Source of the DNA: Pseudomonas psychrophila HA-4
GTDB taxonomy: Bacteria; Pseudomonadota; Gammaproteobacteria; Pseudomonadales; Pseudomonadaceae
Assembly (NCBI RefSeq): GCF_000282975.1
Contig: NZ_ALJC01000128.1
Location: forward strand, 62,001 to 126,000
DNA length: 64,000 nt
Reading direction: 5' to 3'
A program made the position numbers and the translations under genes. This document shows, piece after piece, positions 9,856-18,164 of the stretch (its first letter is position 1; the number at the start of each line of letters is the position of its first letter). The notes under the pieces were generated by a model that ran no database searches, had not been told where the DNA came from, and saw only the letters and a program-made list of their open reading frames with translations.

Positions 9856-10362
9856 TTATTTCTCAGGTGCTTGTAGGCGTTGCATGACATACGCCAACGC
9901 TTTCGACAGATGTTTTTGCACTGAACTGTCAGAAATTTCAAGGTGACGCGCAACTTCAGCATGGGTCATGCCTTCGATGCGGTTAAGCCGGAAGATTTCC
10001 TGTGTGCGCTCGGGCAGTTCTGCCAGTGCCTTTTTTAACGCCATGCGCTGTTGTTCAGCCATCGCCTGAGCCTCCAGCCCTGCCATTTCGTCCTCGATGT
10101 CGGCCAATGCCTCGTGCGTCACTGAGTCGGTCTTGCGGCGGTTTTCTTGGCGGATGTGATCGACCAGCAGGTTGCCCGCCACGCGGTAAAGGTAGCCGGG
10201 GGAATTGTCGATGTGCTCTTTGCGCCCGCGCTCGGCCATGCGCAGGAAGCTTTCCTGCACCAGATCCGCGGCCAACTGTGGGTCTCGTACCTTGCGCGCC
10301 AAATACCCACGCAGGGTACTGGCATGCTTGAGGAACAAGCCCTTGAGGTCCATATCCGACAA
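9856..10362 (-). CDS. hasI: ECF sigma factor, FecI type
   Basis: A 168-residue extracytoplasmic-function sigma factor expected to direct RNA polymerase to the has promoters when haem-loaded HasA docks on HasR. Region 2 (about 10-80; LAADLVQESFLRMAERG) and region 4 (about 110-160; LPERTQEIFRLNRIEG then HLEISDSSVQKHLSKAL) are clear. The start shown is TTG at 10362, with GGAG five bases ahead; an ATG three codons later (10353) is the alternative. A Fur-box-like site lies about 52 nt upstream. It is divergent from aroQ. Confidence 0.88.
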   Translation of the reverse strand: MSDMDLKGLFLKHASTLRGYLARKVRDPQLAADLVQESFLRMAERGRKEHIDNSPGYLYRVAGNLLVDHIRQENRRKTDSVTHEALADIEDEMAGLEAQAMAEQQRMALKKALAELPERTQEIFRLNRIEGMTHAEVARHLEISDSSVQKHLSKALAYVMQRLQAPEK

Positions 10363-10413
10363 ACCGGCTCCCTACGCGAGAAGGAAAAGGGGGTGGCTAT
10401 CTTACTTTTTGTC

Positions 10414-10432
10414 GAGAATGATTTTCAATTGA
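10414..10432. promoter_or_regulatory. Fur-box-like site upstream of hasI
   Basis: GAGAATGATTTTCAATTGA resembles the 19-bp Fur consensus GATAATGATAATCATTATC, strongest in the left half. It lies 52 nt upstream of hasI, where iron repression of a surface-signalling sigma gene is normally exerted. Confidence 0.6.
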
Positions 10433-10596
10433 TATTAACTTGCAGAACGCAGCGTTCGATAAACGCCCACTTATTGGGGGAAAGCCGGCCCGGCATTTAC
10501 GGCGCAATTGACCTTATTAACCAGCTGGTACAATTTAAACCCACCGACTGAGCCGTGCTCAGGCGACCTCATAAAAACAAAGTAGAGTTGCCTTAT

Positions 10597-11037
10597 ATGT
10601 CCCCTATCGTTTTGGTGCTCAATGGCCCCAATCTAAATCTGCTTGGCAGCCGTGAACCCGGTATTTATGGCCATGAGACGCTGGCTGACATTGCCGACTT
10701 GTGCGGCCGAACGGCCAGCGAAGAAGGCCTGAAAGTCGAATTTCGTCAAACCAACCACGAGGGTGAATTGCTCGACTGGATTCACGCAGCCCGTAAGCGC
10801 TGCGCAGCCATTGTGATCAACCCGGCCGCCTGGACCCACACCTCAGTGGCCATTCGCGATGCCTTGGTCGCCAGCGAACTGCCCGTGATCGAAGTTCATT
10901 TGTCCAATGTCCACACACGTGAAGCTTTCCGTCATCACTCCTTTGTCTCGGGCATTGCCCAAGCGGTGTTGTGCGGCTTTGGCAGCAATGGCTATCGCCT
11001 GGCGCTGCAACATCTCAGCCAGCAGTTGAAGGGGTAA
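10597..11037 (+). CDS. aroQ: Type II 3-dehydroquinate dehydratase
   Basis: A 146-residue type II dehydroquinase that interconverts 3-dehydroquinate and 3-dehydroshikimate. Family signatures are intact: [17 protein letters not shown] at residues 9-25 with the active-site Arg and Tyr, NPAAWTHTS for substrate binding, and EVHLSN containing the active-site His. An in-frame GTG at 10555 is rejected in favour of the ATG at 10597, which gives the standard N-terminus. Six bases separate it from the next gene, a QuiB-like dehydrogenase, and the whole neighbourhood is quinate catabolism, so this copy is probably catabolic rather than the biosynthetic one usually next to accB. Confidence 0.92.
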   Translation: MSPIVLVLNGPNLNLLGSREPGIYGHETLADIADLCGRTASEEGLKVEFRQTNHEGELLDWIHAARKRCAAIVINPAAWTHTSVAIRDALVASELPVIEVHLSNVHTREAFRHHSFVSGIAQAVLCGFGSNGYRLALQHLSQQLKG

Positions 11038-11042
11038 GCCGC

Positions 11043-11903
11043 ATGTCGATCCACACGTCAAAGTCGATGGTCGCCGGGCTAATCGGTGCGGGGATTCAGG
11101 CTTCACGCACACCTGCGATGCATGAGCGCGAAGGCGCGGCGCAAGGGCTGCGTTACGTTTATAAATTGATTGATCTAGAGGTGTTGCAACTTGATAACAA
11201 CGCCCTGCCCGACCTGCTGATCGCCGCAGAGCGCATGGGGCTGAGCGGATTGAACATCACCTACCCGTGCAAGCAGGCAATCATGCCGTGGCTCGACGAG
11301 TTGTCTGATGAAGCTCGCGGGATCGGCGCAGTGAACACCGTGGTGTTGAAGGACGGCAAACGCATCGGGCACAACACTGACTGCTTGGGCTTTGCGCAAG
11401 GGTTTCGACGCGGTCTGAGCGGTGTTGCCGTGCAACAGGTGGTCCAAATGGGCGCAGGGGGTGCAGGATCAGCCGTGGCCTACGCGCTGCTCAGTGAAGG
11501 CGTTCAACAGTTAGAGATTTTTGATGTCGACACCGAACGCGCGCAAAGCCTAGCGGACAACCTGAATCAGCATTTCCCCGGCGCCCGGGCCAAAGCGGGA
11601 GGTGACCTTCAAAGAGCACTAGCCCGCGCCGATGGACTGGTCAATACCACGCCGATGGGCATGGCCAAGCTGCCTGGCATGCCGGTGCCCGCGCAGTGGC
11701 TGCATAGCGCATTGTGGGTGGCCGAAATTGTGTACTTCCCGCTAGAAACCGAGTTGCTGCGACACGCCCGTGCCCTAGGCTGCCGCACACTGGACGGCGG
11801 CAACATGGCGGTGTTTCAAGCGGTCAAAGCGTTTGAATTGATCAGCGATGCGACTGCTGATGCAGATCGCATGCTGGCGCACTTCCAGGAAATGAATGGG
11901 TAA
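11043..11903 (+). CDS. Shikimate/quinate dehydrogenase (AroE/YdiB/QuiB family)
   Basis: A 286-residue oxidoreductase of the shikimate dehydrogenase family. The substrate half shows GLNITYPCKQ (catalytic Lys) and IGAVNTVV; the cofactor half shows GHNTDCLGF (catalytic Asp), the dinucleotide loop MGAGGAGSAVAYAL, and an acidic residue after strand 2 (IFDVDTERA), which favours NAD over NADP and so an oxidative, catabolic direction. It follows aroQ by 5 nt, as in an operon. It would oxidise quinate to 3-dehydroquinate or shikimate to 3-dehydroshikimate. The exact substrate cannot be decided from sequence. Confidence 0.87.
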   Translation: MSIHTSKSMVAGLIGAGIQASRTPAMHEREGAAQGLRYVYKLIDLEVLQLDNNALPDLLIAAERMGLSGLNITYPCKQAIMPWLDELSDEARGIGAVNTVVLKDGKRIGHNTDCLGFAQGFRRGLSGVAVQQVVQMGAGGAGSAVAYALLSEGVQQLEIFDVDTERAQSLADNLNQHFPGARAKAGGDLQRALARADGLVNTTPMGMAKLPGMPVPAQWLHSALWVAEIVYFPLETELLRHARALGCRTLDGGNMAVFQAVKAFELISDATADADRMLAHFQEMNG

Positions 11904-11909
11904 ACGCAT

Positions 11910-11935
11910 GCCGCCACCCTCTACAGGATGGCGGC
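11910..11935. terminator. Hairpin between convergent dehydrogenase and tetR genes
   Basis: A stem of GCCGCCA pairing with TGGCGGC lies in the 36-nt gap between convergent genes. There is no U-tract on either side, so it is a weak or Rho-assisted terminator candidate. Confidence 0.4.
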
Positions 11936-11939
11936 AACC

Positions 11940-12617
11940 TCACACCTGCAAGTAACGCAACACCGAGTCGCAGATCATTTCACGTTGCCGCTGTTTGACC
12001 TGCGTGTCGGACATGTCGATTTGGAATATTTCGCCGACTGTGTAGCGATTCGACACGCGATAAAAACAGAATGAACTGACCAGCAGGTGAACGTCCAACG
12101 GGTTCAAGCCGGGGCGAAAGACCTGCTGTTCTACGCCGCGCCGCAAAATGTTTTCAAGCGCATGAACAATCGTGAGGTTCATGGCTTTGATGCCCTCTGA
12201 GCGCTTGATGTATTCACCCTTGTGAATATTTTCGACGCTGACCATGCGTACGAAATCAGCGTTCATATCATGGTGATCAAAGGTGAACTCAACTAGCCGA
12301 TGAATCGCTTCGCGAGGCTCAAGCTCATCGAGGTGCAGCAGGCTCTCAGTGCTACGAATCTCGCCATAGAGCTTCTCCAGCACTTCGATATACAGCTGTT
12401 CTTTGCTGGTGAAGTAGTAATAAATCATGCGCTTGGAGGTATGGGTACGCTCCGCAATTGCATCCACCCGCGCGCCCGTGAGCCCCTGTTCCACAAACTC
12501 GACAAGGGCTTCTTGCAGGATGTTCTCGCGAGTCTTCTCCGGGTTGTTTTTCCGGCTCTTACGCGGTTCAACTACCGGCGCCATGGCGACGGTGTCGACG
12601 TCTGGAATCTGGGTCAT
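11940..12617 (-). CDS. TetR-family regulator of the quinate/shikimate cluster
   Basis: A 225-residue TetR-type repressor. The DNA-binding domain lies about residues 28-80, with the helix-turn-helix RVDAIAERTHTSKRMIYYYF, and a C-terminal ligand and dimer domain follows. It sits between the aroQ/dehydrogenase pair (convergent) and quiC (same strand, 88 nt upstream). It probably controls quiC and the MFS transporter; a near-perfect palindrome in their shared promoter region (14701-14714) is a candidate operator. The effector, perhaps quinate, shikimate or dehydroshikimate, is inferred from context only. Confidence 0.85.
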   Translation of the reverse strand: MTQIPDVDTVAMAPVVEPRKSRKNNPEKTRENILQEALVEFVEQGLTGARVDAIAERTHTSKRMIYYYFTSKEQLYIEVLEKLYGEIRSTESLLHLDELEPREAIHRLVEFTFDHHDMNADFVRMVSVENIHKGEYIKRSEGIKAMNLTIVHALENILRRGVEQQVFRPGLNPLDVHLLVSSFCFYRVSNRYTVGEIFQIDMSDTQVKQRQREMICDSVLRYLQV

Positions 12618-12627
12618 TAAAGGCTCA

Positions 12628-12647
12628 CGGCCATCTGAGGATGGCCG
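12628..12647. terminator. Hairpin between quiC and tetR
   Basis: Perfect 7-bp stem CGGCCAT / ATGGCCG with a 6-nt loop in the 88-nt gap. No U-tract follows; it may only reduce read-through from quiC into the regulator gene. Confidence 0.35.
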
Positions 12648-12705
12648 CGATTATGGGCCGCCCGGTTAAACGAAGGAAGTCGACAATCGTATTCGACAAA
12701 CCGTC

Positions 12706-14616
12706 TTACAGCTTTGCCTGACGCACCGCGCCCGTCCGTGACTTGGCCATCGCCGCGAGGCGAACCGCAACGTTGGCCGCACCGTAACCGGCATAACCGT
12801 TTTTGCGTTGTAACAGCTCAAAAAAGAAGCGCCCTGCAAACGGCTCTGTGTACACATGGAACAACTCGCCGCCCTGTGCATCTCGGTCGTAAAGCACGTT
12901 GAAGTAGGCCAGTTCGCTCAAAAACTCATCGTCAAAATCAAAGCGCGCAGCCAGGTCGTCGTAGTAGTTCAGGGGAATATCCAACAGCGGGACACCGGCG
13001 GCTTTGGCGCGGCTGACCTCAGCGAACAGGTCATCACACTCAAACGCAATGTGATGCACGCCTGAACCGCGATAACTCGACAACGCGTGTGAGATGGCGG
13101 TGTTTCTGTTTTCAGAAATGTTCAGCGGTAAACGAATCGTGCTGCATCGGCTACGCAATGCGCGGCTTTTTACCAAGCCGTATGGGTCCGGCAACACCAC
13201 TTCGTCGTCCGCTTCAAAGTCCAGCAGGCTCTTGTAGAACAGCACCCAACTGTCGAGGCTGTCTGCTGGCAGCGCCATGGCCATGTGGTCAATGCGTTTA
13301 AGCCCACCTTGGGTTGCCGAGGAGGACGCGAGGTTGAAGTCAGATTCGTACAGTGGTTTGCCTGCTTCATCTTGATCTACCAGATAAATCAGGCTGCCAT
13401 CGGGTGCTCGAACGGCGGCCAGTTCCAGCTCATTAGGTCCGACCAAACCGCGATAGGGCTGACCTTTATAGGCCACGGCACGGGCCAGCGCGCTGGCGCT
13501 GTCTTGCACTCGGATCGCAGTGGCGCACAGCGAAGGGCCATGTGCCTCAAAAAAGTTGTGCGCGAACGAATACGGTTCCGCGTTGAGAATTAGGTTGATA
13601 TCGCCTTGGCGCAGCAAGCTCACATTTTTCGAGCGATGTTGCCCGGCCTTGCTGAACCCCAACCGTTCGAGCCAGTGCGTCAGTTGCGCGCCCTGATTGT
13701 CATCGACGGCAAACTCAAGAAACTCGATGCCATTGTATTGGCTGGCTTCAGGCGGCGAAAACAGCGGCTCCAGAGTCGCTGCGGGCGTGGCCTGTTGGGC
13801 CAGGCGCTCGCGGGTTTTCTCTTCGAGGAACAGCAACGAGCGCAAGCCATCGGCGGCATTGGCGCGGGTTGGCGCAGCGCGGAAACCGTCATTGAAGATT
13901 TCCAGCGACAACGGCCCGGTGTAGCCGCTCTGAATGATTGGCGCCAAAAAGCCCGGCAAATCGAACTCGCCCTGCCCCGGGAAGCAGCGGAAGTGACGGC
14001 TCCACTCCAACACGTCCATAGCCAGGATCGGCGCGTCGGCCATTTGCACAAAGAAGATTTTGTCGCCAGGAATCTGCGCAATGCCGCTCGGGTCGCCTTT
14101 GAGCGACAAGGTGTGGAAGCTGTCGAGCAGCACGCCGAGGCTCGGGTGGTCGATGTGGCGAACCAGATCCCAGACCTGTTGCCACGTGTTCACGTGCCGC
14201 CCCCATGCCAGGGCTTCGTAGCCGATGCGCAAATTCCGCGCCCCGGCCCGCTCAGCGAGCAGGCTCAGGTCGTCGAGCAGAATCTGCCGGTCACCCACGG
14301 AGTCGGGGGCAGCGTTACTGCACACCAGGACCAGGTCGGTGCCCAGCTCTTGCATCAAGTCGAACTTGCGTTCGGCACGGTCCAGGTTGCGGGCTAACCG
14401 GTCACGGCGGCAGCCTTCAAAGTCGCGAAAAGGCTGGAACAGACTGATCTCTAAACCAAGGTCTGAGCAGATCTGGCGCACTTCACGCGGGCTGCCGTCG
14501 TAATAGAGCAGGTCATTTTCAAAGATCTCGACCCCGTCAAAACCGGCCGCCGCAATGGCGTCAAGCTTCTCCGGCAAGGTGCCGCTCAAAGAAACAGTGG
14601 CGATCGAACGCTTCAT
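12706..14616 (-). CDS. quiC: 3-dehydroshikimate dehydratase, two-domain QuiC type
   Basis: A 636-residue enzyme that dehydrates 3-dehydroshikimate to protocatechuate. The N-terminal half (about 1-290) is a xylose-isomerase-like TIM barrel with the four metal ligands in place: Glu134 (GYEAL), Asp165 (LLDSFH), Gln191 (FVQMAD) and Glu239 (SLEIF). The C-terminal half resembles 4-hydroxyphenylpyruvate dioxygenase (motifs HMAMALP, HHIAFECDD and FFELLQRK), a fusion known from Pseudomonas QuiC1 proteins. Databases often mislabel such proteins as HPPD. An ATG at 14691 is possible, but the ATG at 14616 has a good AGGAG site. The gene is divergent from the MFS transporter. Confidence 0.93.
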   Translation of the reverse strand: MKRSIATVSLSGTLPEKLDAIAAAGFDGVEIFENDLLYYDGSPREVRQICSDLGLEISLFQPFRDFEGCRRDRLARNLDRAERKFDLMQELGTDLVLVCSNAAPDSVGDRQILLDDLSLLAERAGARNLRIGYEALAWGRHVNTWQQVWDLVRHIDHPSLGVLLDSFHTLSLKGDPSGIAQIPGDKIFFVQMADAPILAMDVLEWSRHFRCFPGQGEFDLPGFLAPIIQSGYTGPLSLEIFNDGFRAAPTRANAADGLRSLLFLEEKTRERLAQQATPAATLEPLFSPPEASQYNGIEFLEFAVDDNQGAQLTHWLERLGFSKAGQHRSKNVSLLRQGDINLILNAEPYSFAHNFFEAHGPSLCATAIRVQDSASALARAVAYKGQPYRGLVGPNELELAAVRAPDGSLIYLVDQDEAGKPLYESDFNLASSSATQGGLKRIDHMAMALPADSLDSWVLFYKSLLDFEADDEVVLPDPYGLVKSRALRSRCSTIRLPLNISENRNTAISHALSSYRGSGVHHIAFECDDLFAEVSRAKAAGVPLLDIPLNYYDDLAARFDFDDEFLSELAYFNVLYDRDAQGGELFHVYTEPFAGRFFFELLQRKNGYAGYGAANVAVRLAAMAKSRTGAVRQAKL

Positions 14617-14934
14617 TTTTAACTCCTGGGCCGGCAACCGATGGCATTTCTTATATGGATTGATTATTAAGGGCACCCTATCATTGAGCAACCAGTCTGT
14701 ACCAACCGGTTAGTTTTGCGTGCGATTATCGAACACTATGCCCTTTGTTGAATTGACGACTTTTTGTCCAATCGCCACCATCCAACCCGTACCTTTTGCA
14801 CCAAATACTGCACAACACCACATAACAATTCCAAAAAACGGGTAACCGCTCATGCTTGCTCTTATTGATATGACGCCCTGCTTTACGATGCCGCCAGTGT
14901 GTTTCCCGACCTCTAAATGGACGGGTAAATAGCC
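14617..14934. promoter_or_regulatory. Divergent promoter region of quiC and the MFS gene
   Basis: A 318-bp gap without a convincing gene; short frames here have no coding character. It must hold the promoters of both divergent genes. It is fairly AT-rich near quiC (ttatatggattgattatt). The only distinct structure I see is the palindrome at 14701-14714, listed separately. Confidence 0.6.
14701..14714. promoter_or_regulatory. Candidate TetR operator
   Basis: ACCAACCGGTTAGT is a 14-bp palindrome with one mismatched pair, centred on CCGG. It lies 85 nt upstream of quiC in the divergent quiC/MFS promoter region. Size and symmetry suit a TetR-family dimer; assignment to the nearby TetR is inferred. 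Confidence 0.45.
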
Positions 14935-16266
14935 ATGACCCCTTCTCAATCGACACGCATCAACAAGGCCCAAAATACTCCACAAGCCGGGTTCGGCGAC
15001 AGGTTTCGTGGGGCAATGGCCATTGGTAAAACCCGCTGGGGCATGCTTGCCCTCGTGTTTTTCGCAACCACACTGAACTACATCGACCGCGCAGCTTTAG
15101 GCGTGATGCAACCGATTCTAGCCAAGGAAATGAGCTGGACGGCGATGGACTACGCCAACATCAACTTTTGGTTTCAGGTGGGCTACGCCATTGGTTTCGT
15201 CCTGCAAGGTCGTCTGATCGACCGAGTTGGCGTAAAACGCGTGTTCTTCTGCGCGGTCTTGCTGTGGAGCTTGGCAACTGGCGCACACGGCCTGGCAACC
15301 TCAGCCGTTGGCTTTATGGTGTGCCGCTTTATTCTCGGTTTAACCGAGGCTGCCAACTACCCGGCGTGCGTGAAAACGACACGTCTATGGTTCCCCGCCA
15401 AAGAGCGTGCGGTAGCCACCGGTATTTTCAACGCCGGTACTAACGTTGGCGCGATGTTCACACCAATGCTGCTGCCGTTAGTGCTGCATGTGTGGGGCTG
15501 GCAGGCTGCGTTCTTGGGTATGGCGGCGCTGGGCGGTATCTGGCTGCTTTTCTGGGGCCTGAAATACTACAACCCTGAAGAGCACCCAACCGTTAGCAAA
15601 GAAGAAATTGCCTACATCCAGCAGGAAAAGGAACCCGAAGACAAGCCGGTGACCTTCTCCACCATCCTCAAGATGCGCGGTACGTGGGCGTTTGCTTTGG
15701 CGTACTCCCTCACTGCGCCAGTGTTCTGGTTCTATCTGTACTGGCTGCCGCCATTTCTGAACCAGCAATACAACTTGGGTATCAGCGTGACGCAAATGGG
15801 CATCCCGTTGATCATCATCTACATCACCGCTGACTTCGGCAGCGTGGGTGGCGGGATTCTGTCTTCGATGCTGATCAACCGTGGCATGGCCGCCGTCAAG
15901 GCGCGGCTCGTGTCGATGTTGCTGTGTGCCATGTGCATCATCGGCGTGGTGTTGGCTGCAGGTACCAGCGAATTGTGGCTCGCCGTAGCGGCTATCTCCC
16001 TGGCCCTTGGTGCCCACCAAGCCTGGACCGCCAACGTGTGGAGTATGGTGATGGACTTCACACCTAAGCACATGATGGCCACCGTGTTCGGTTTTGGCGG
16101 CATGTGTGCAGCCATCGGCGGTATGTTCATGACGCAAATCGTGGGCTACGTGCTGACTGTTACCAACAACAACTACACCATATTGTTCACCATGATTCCG
16201 GCGATGTACTTCATTGCACTGACATGGTTGTACTTCATGGCTCCGCGTAAAATCCCGCAGGTTTGA
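14935..16266 (+). CDS. MFS transporter, probable quinate/shikimate permease
   Basis: A 443-residue major-facilitator protein of the anion:cation symporter group (GudP/ExuT/phthalate-permease relatives). About 12 membrane helices are visible. The early motif FFATTLNYIDRAALGVMQP is typical of this group, as is LIDRVGVKRV in loop 2-3 and LGLTEAANYPACVKTTRLWF. Substrates of the group are organic acids and sugar acids, so uptake of quinate or shikimate fits the divergent quiC and the neighbouring aroQ. A hairpin follows the gene. Confidence 0.87.
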   Translation: MTPSQSTRINKAQNTPQAGFGDRFRGAMAIGKTRWGMLALVFFATTLNYIDRAALGVMQPILAKEMSWTAMDYANINFWFQVGYAIGFVLQGRLIDRVGVKRVFFCAVLLWSLATGAHGLATSAVGFMVCRFILGLTEAANYPACVKTTRLWFPAKERAVATGIFNAGTNVGAMFTPMLLPLVLHVWGWQAAFLGMAALGGIWLLFWGLKYYNPEEHPTVSKEEIAYIQQEKEPEDKPVTFSTILKMRGTWAFALAYSLTAPVFWFYLYWLPPFLNQQYNLGISVTQMGIPLIIIYITADFGSVGGGILSSMLINRGMAAVKARLVSMLLCAMCIIGVVLAAGTSELWLAVAAISLALGAHQAWTANVWSMVMDFTPKHMMATVFGFGGMCAAIGGMFMTQIVGYVLTVTNNNYTILFTMIPAMYFIALTWLYFMAPRKIPQV

Positions 16267-16289
16267 GTTCAGTCTAGAACGCTCAAATA

Positions 16290-16314
16290 GCCCCTCTTCC
16301 TTCGGGAGAGGGGC
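16290..16314. terminator. Hairpin between convergent MFS and DMT genes
   Basis: Strong stem GCCCCTCT(TCC)/(GGG)AGAGGGGC with a small loop, 23 nt past the MFS stop codon. It lacks a U-tract but sits where two convergent transcripts should end. Confidence 0.5.
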
Positions 16315-16385
16315 GCCTTCAGCAAGATCAAAAGCGCGCACCTGCCGGGTGTATCGCTACCGCAAGACCACCCTCTATCACCGCC

Positions 16386-17285
16386 TCAAACAGCCTTTTT
16401 CCTGCGCTGTTGCCAAGCCGCCGCCAACCCACTGATGCAGACAATCGCAATGCCGATCCGTGACGTGAGGTCAGGCGTGTGATTAAACAGCAGCCAGCCC
16501 AGCAACCCAGAAAACACGATCTGGCAGTAACTGAAAGGCGCCAGCAAAGCCGGGGCCGCTAGGCGGAACGACTGTGTCAGGAGCAAATGCGCGGTCATGC
16601 CCAGGGAGCCAAGCGCGAGCATTTCAAGACCGTGCACCCACGTGGGCGTCTGCCAGAAGAACGGCACCAGCGCACTCAGCACCAGTGCATTGAACAAGCC
16701 CGCAAAAAAGTTACTGGTGGTCGGCGTGTCGTACAGGCTGAGTTTGCGTGTGAGGATTTGGTAGCAGCTAAAACACAGCGCCGCCGACATCGGCAGCAAC
16801 ACCGCCGGGGTAAACAAGTCGCCCCCCGGATGGATGATCACCACCACCCCGATAAATCCGCAGCTCACCGCAATCCACTGCCCCCGCGTGACTTTTTCGC
16901 CAAGCAACGGCCCGGACAGGGCCGCCACCAATAACGGTGCTAAAAAGTTAACCGCGGTGTTTTCCGCTAACGGGATGTACAGCAGGCCAAAGGTAAAAAA
17001 CAGCCCGGAGCCCAGCAAACAAATCGCCCGATACACCTGTAGCATCGGGCGCCTGCTGCGTAGCACCCGGAGCCCCGATTGCGGCAAGAAGTAGCTGGCC
17101 ATCAACAAGGTGTGCACCATATAGCGCGCCCACACCACCATGACCACGGGGTACAAACCGCTCAAGTACTTGGACAACGCGTCATGGCTGGAAAACAACG
17201 CCGTTGCGATCACTATCAGCAGAATGCCCTTGATGGGCTGGTTAACGCCCGAGAGTGGCGTAGGCAATGACATCGAACACCTCAT
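16386..17285 (-). CDS. EamA/DMT-family transporter
   Basis: A 299-residue drug/metabolite transporter with ten predicted membrane helices in two EamA repeats (first repeat from about residue 20, second from about 158). It lies 52 nt downstream of the TIM-barrel gene and on the same strand as the Gfo/Idh dehydrogenase, so it probably belongs to the IclR-linked operon. DMT proteins more often export than import, so the role could be substrate uptake or removal of a toxic intermediate. An ATG four codons later (17273) is an alternative start. Confidence 0.8.
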   Translation of the reverse strand: MRCSMSLPTPLSGVNQPIKGILLIVIATALFSSHDALSKYLSGLYPVVMVVWARYMVHTLLMASYFLPQSGLRVLRSRRPMLQVYRAICLLGSGLFFTFGLLYIPLAENTAVNFLAPLLVAALSGPLLGEKVTRGQWIAVSCGFIGVVVIIHPGGDLFTPAVLLPMSAALCFSCYQILTRKLSLYDTPTTSNFFAGLFNALVLSALVPFFWQTPTWVHGLEMLALGSLGMTAHLLLTQSFRLAAPALLAPFSYCQIVFSGLLGWLLFNHTPDLTSRIGIAIVCISGLAAAWQQRRKKAV

Positions 17286-17337
17286 CGTGGAGCAATGGAC
17301 TCACAGCACTCAGTCACCCGAATCCGGGCGCTACGCA

Positions 17338-18153
17338 CTACAGCTGTTGCAAAAGCGCCCGGGTTTTATCAATCGCCCATTGCGCCCGTTGTTCAGCACT
17401 GACGCCCCGCGCTTGAAGCTCAACACAGGGAATTTCAAGGCTCAGTGGTATGTCTTTTGGCAACTGCCTTAGCAGGCCGAGCAAATCACAGTCACCGTCG
17501 CCTGGAAAACGTCGCTCGTTACGCGCCTGACGCAAAATTTCCTGCATGTCATCAGGCGTTGGACCCGCCACATCGCATAACTGCATATAGCGCATGCGCG
17601 ACGGATCAACCTTGGCCAAATCTTCAAACCGCGAGCCAGAACGGTTGAAGTGGAATGCATCAACCAGTACACAGCCATTGTCACGACCTGCTTGCTCAAC
17701 CACCCGCACAGCCTGCTGCAAGTTCTTGGCATCGGTCCACGGCATGAACTCCAGATGAGGATAGATCCCGTAAGGGCGACTCAAGTCACACAATGCCGCA
17801 AAGTTATCGCTCATGCGTTGTTCATCGGGGTCATTGCCAGCCACCAGCAACTCTGTGGCACCGAATTCGGCCCCCACCGCAAGGATCGTCGCGAAATCAG
17901 AGACGCGGGTCTGCGGCTTCAGGCGAAGAATCTCGATATCGAGGGCTTTGATGCCGGTATCACGCAAACGTTTAAGTGTCTGCTGACGCAGACCTGCATC
18001 ACTGACCAACGGAAAGTGATATTCCTCCGGCGTGGCCGGCTCTAGGCGTAAGCCAACATGGCTGTAACCTGTACGGGCGGCGATTTCGATCATGTCGACC
18101 GGCGAAACTTCCAGCACGGTCAGGGCAGCAAGGGATAAAGGACGAGCGTTCAT
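17338..18153 (-). CDS. Xylose-isomerase-like TIM-barrel protein
   Basis: A 271-residue member of the AP-endonuclease-2/sugar-phosphate isomerase-epimerase superfamily, which includes inosose dehydratases, hydroxypyruvate isomerases and one-domain 3-dehydroshikimate dehydratases. Candidate metal ligands sit in HLEFMPW, VLVDAFHFN, MQLCD and LSLEIP at the expected strand ends. It lies 11 nt downstream of the Gfo/Idh gene. It may isomerise or dehydrate a ring ketone made by that enzyme. It has no HPPD-like second half and is clearly distinct from quiC in this window. No precise substrate can be given. Confidence 0.78.
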   Translation of the reverse strand: MNARPLSLAALTVLEVSPVDMIEIAARTGYSHVGLRLEPATPEEYHFPLVSDAGLRQQTLKRLRDTGIKALDIEILRLKPQTRVSDFATILAVGAEFGATELLVAGNDPDEQRMSDNFAALCDLSRPYGIYPHLEFMPWTDAKNLQQAVRVVEQAGRDNGCVLVDAFHFNRSGSRFEDLAKVDPSRMRYMQLCDVAGPTPDDMQEILRQARNERRFPGDGDCDLLGLLRQLPKDIPLSLEIPCVELQARGVSAEQRAQWAIDKTRALLQQL

Positions 18154-18164
18154 GTTGGAGTGTC

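Noticed and set aside
12706-14616. Annotation of quiC as 4-hydroxyphenylpyruvate dioxygenase
   Set aside because: Only the C-terminal half resembles that family; the N-terminal TIM barrel with four metal ligands and the quinate context support 3-dehydroshikimate dehydratase.
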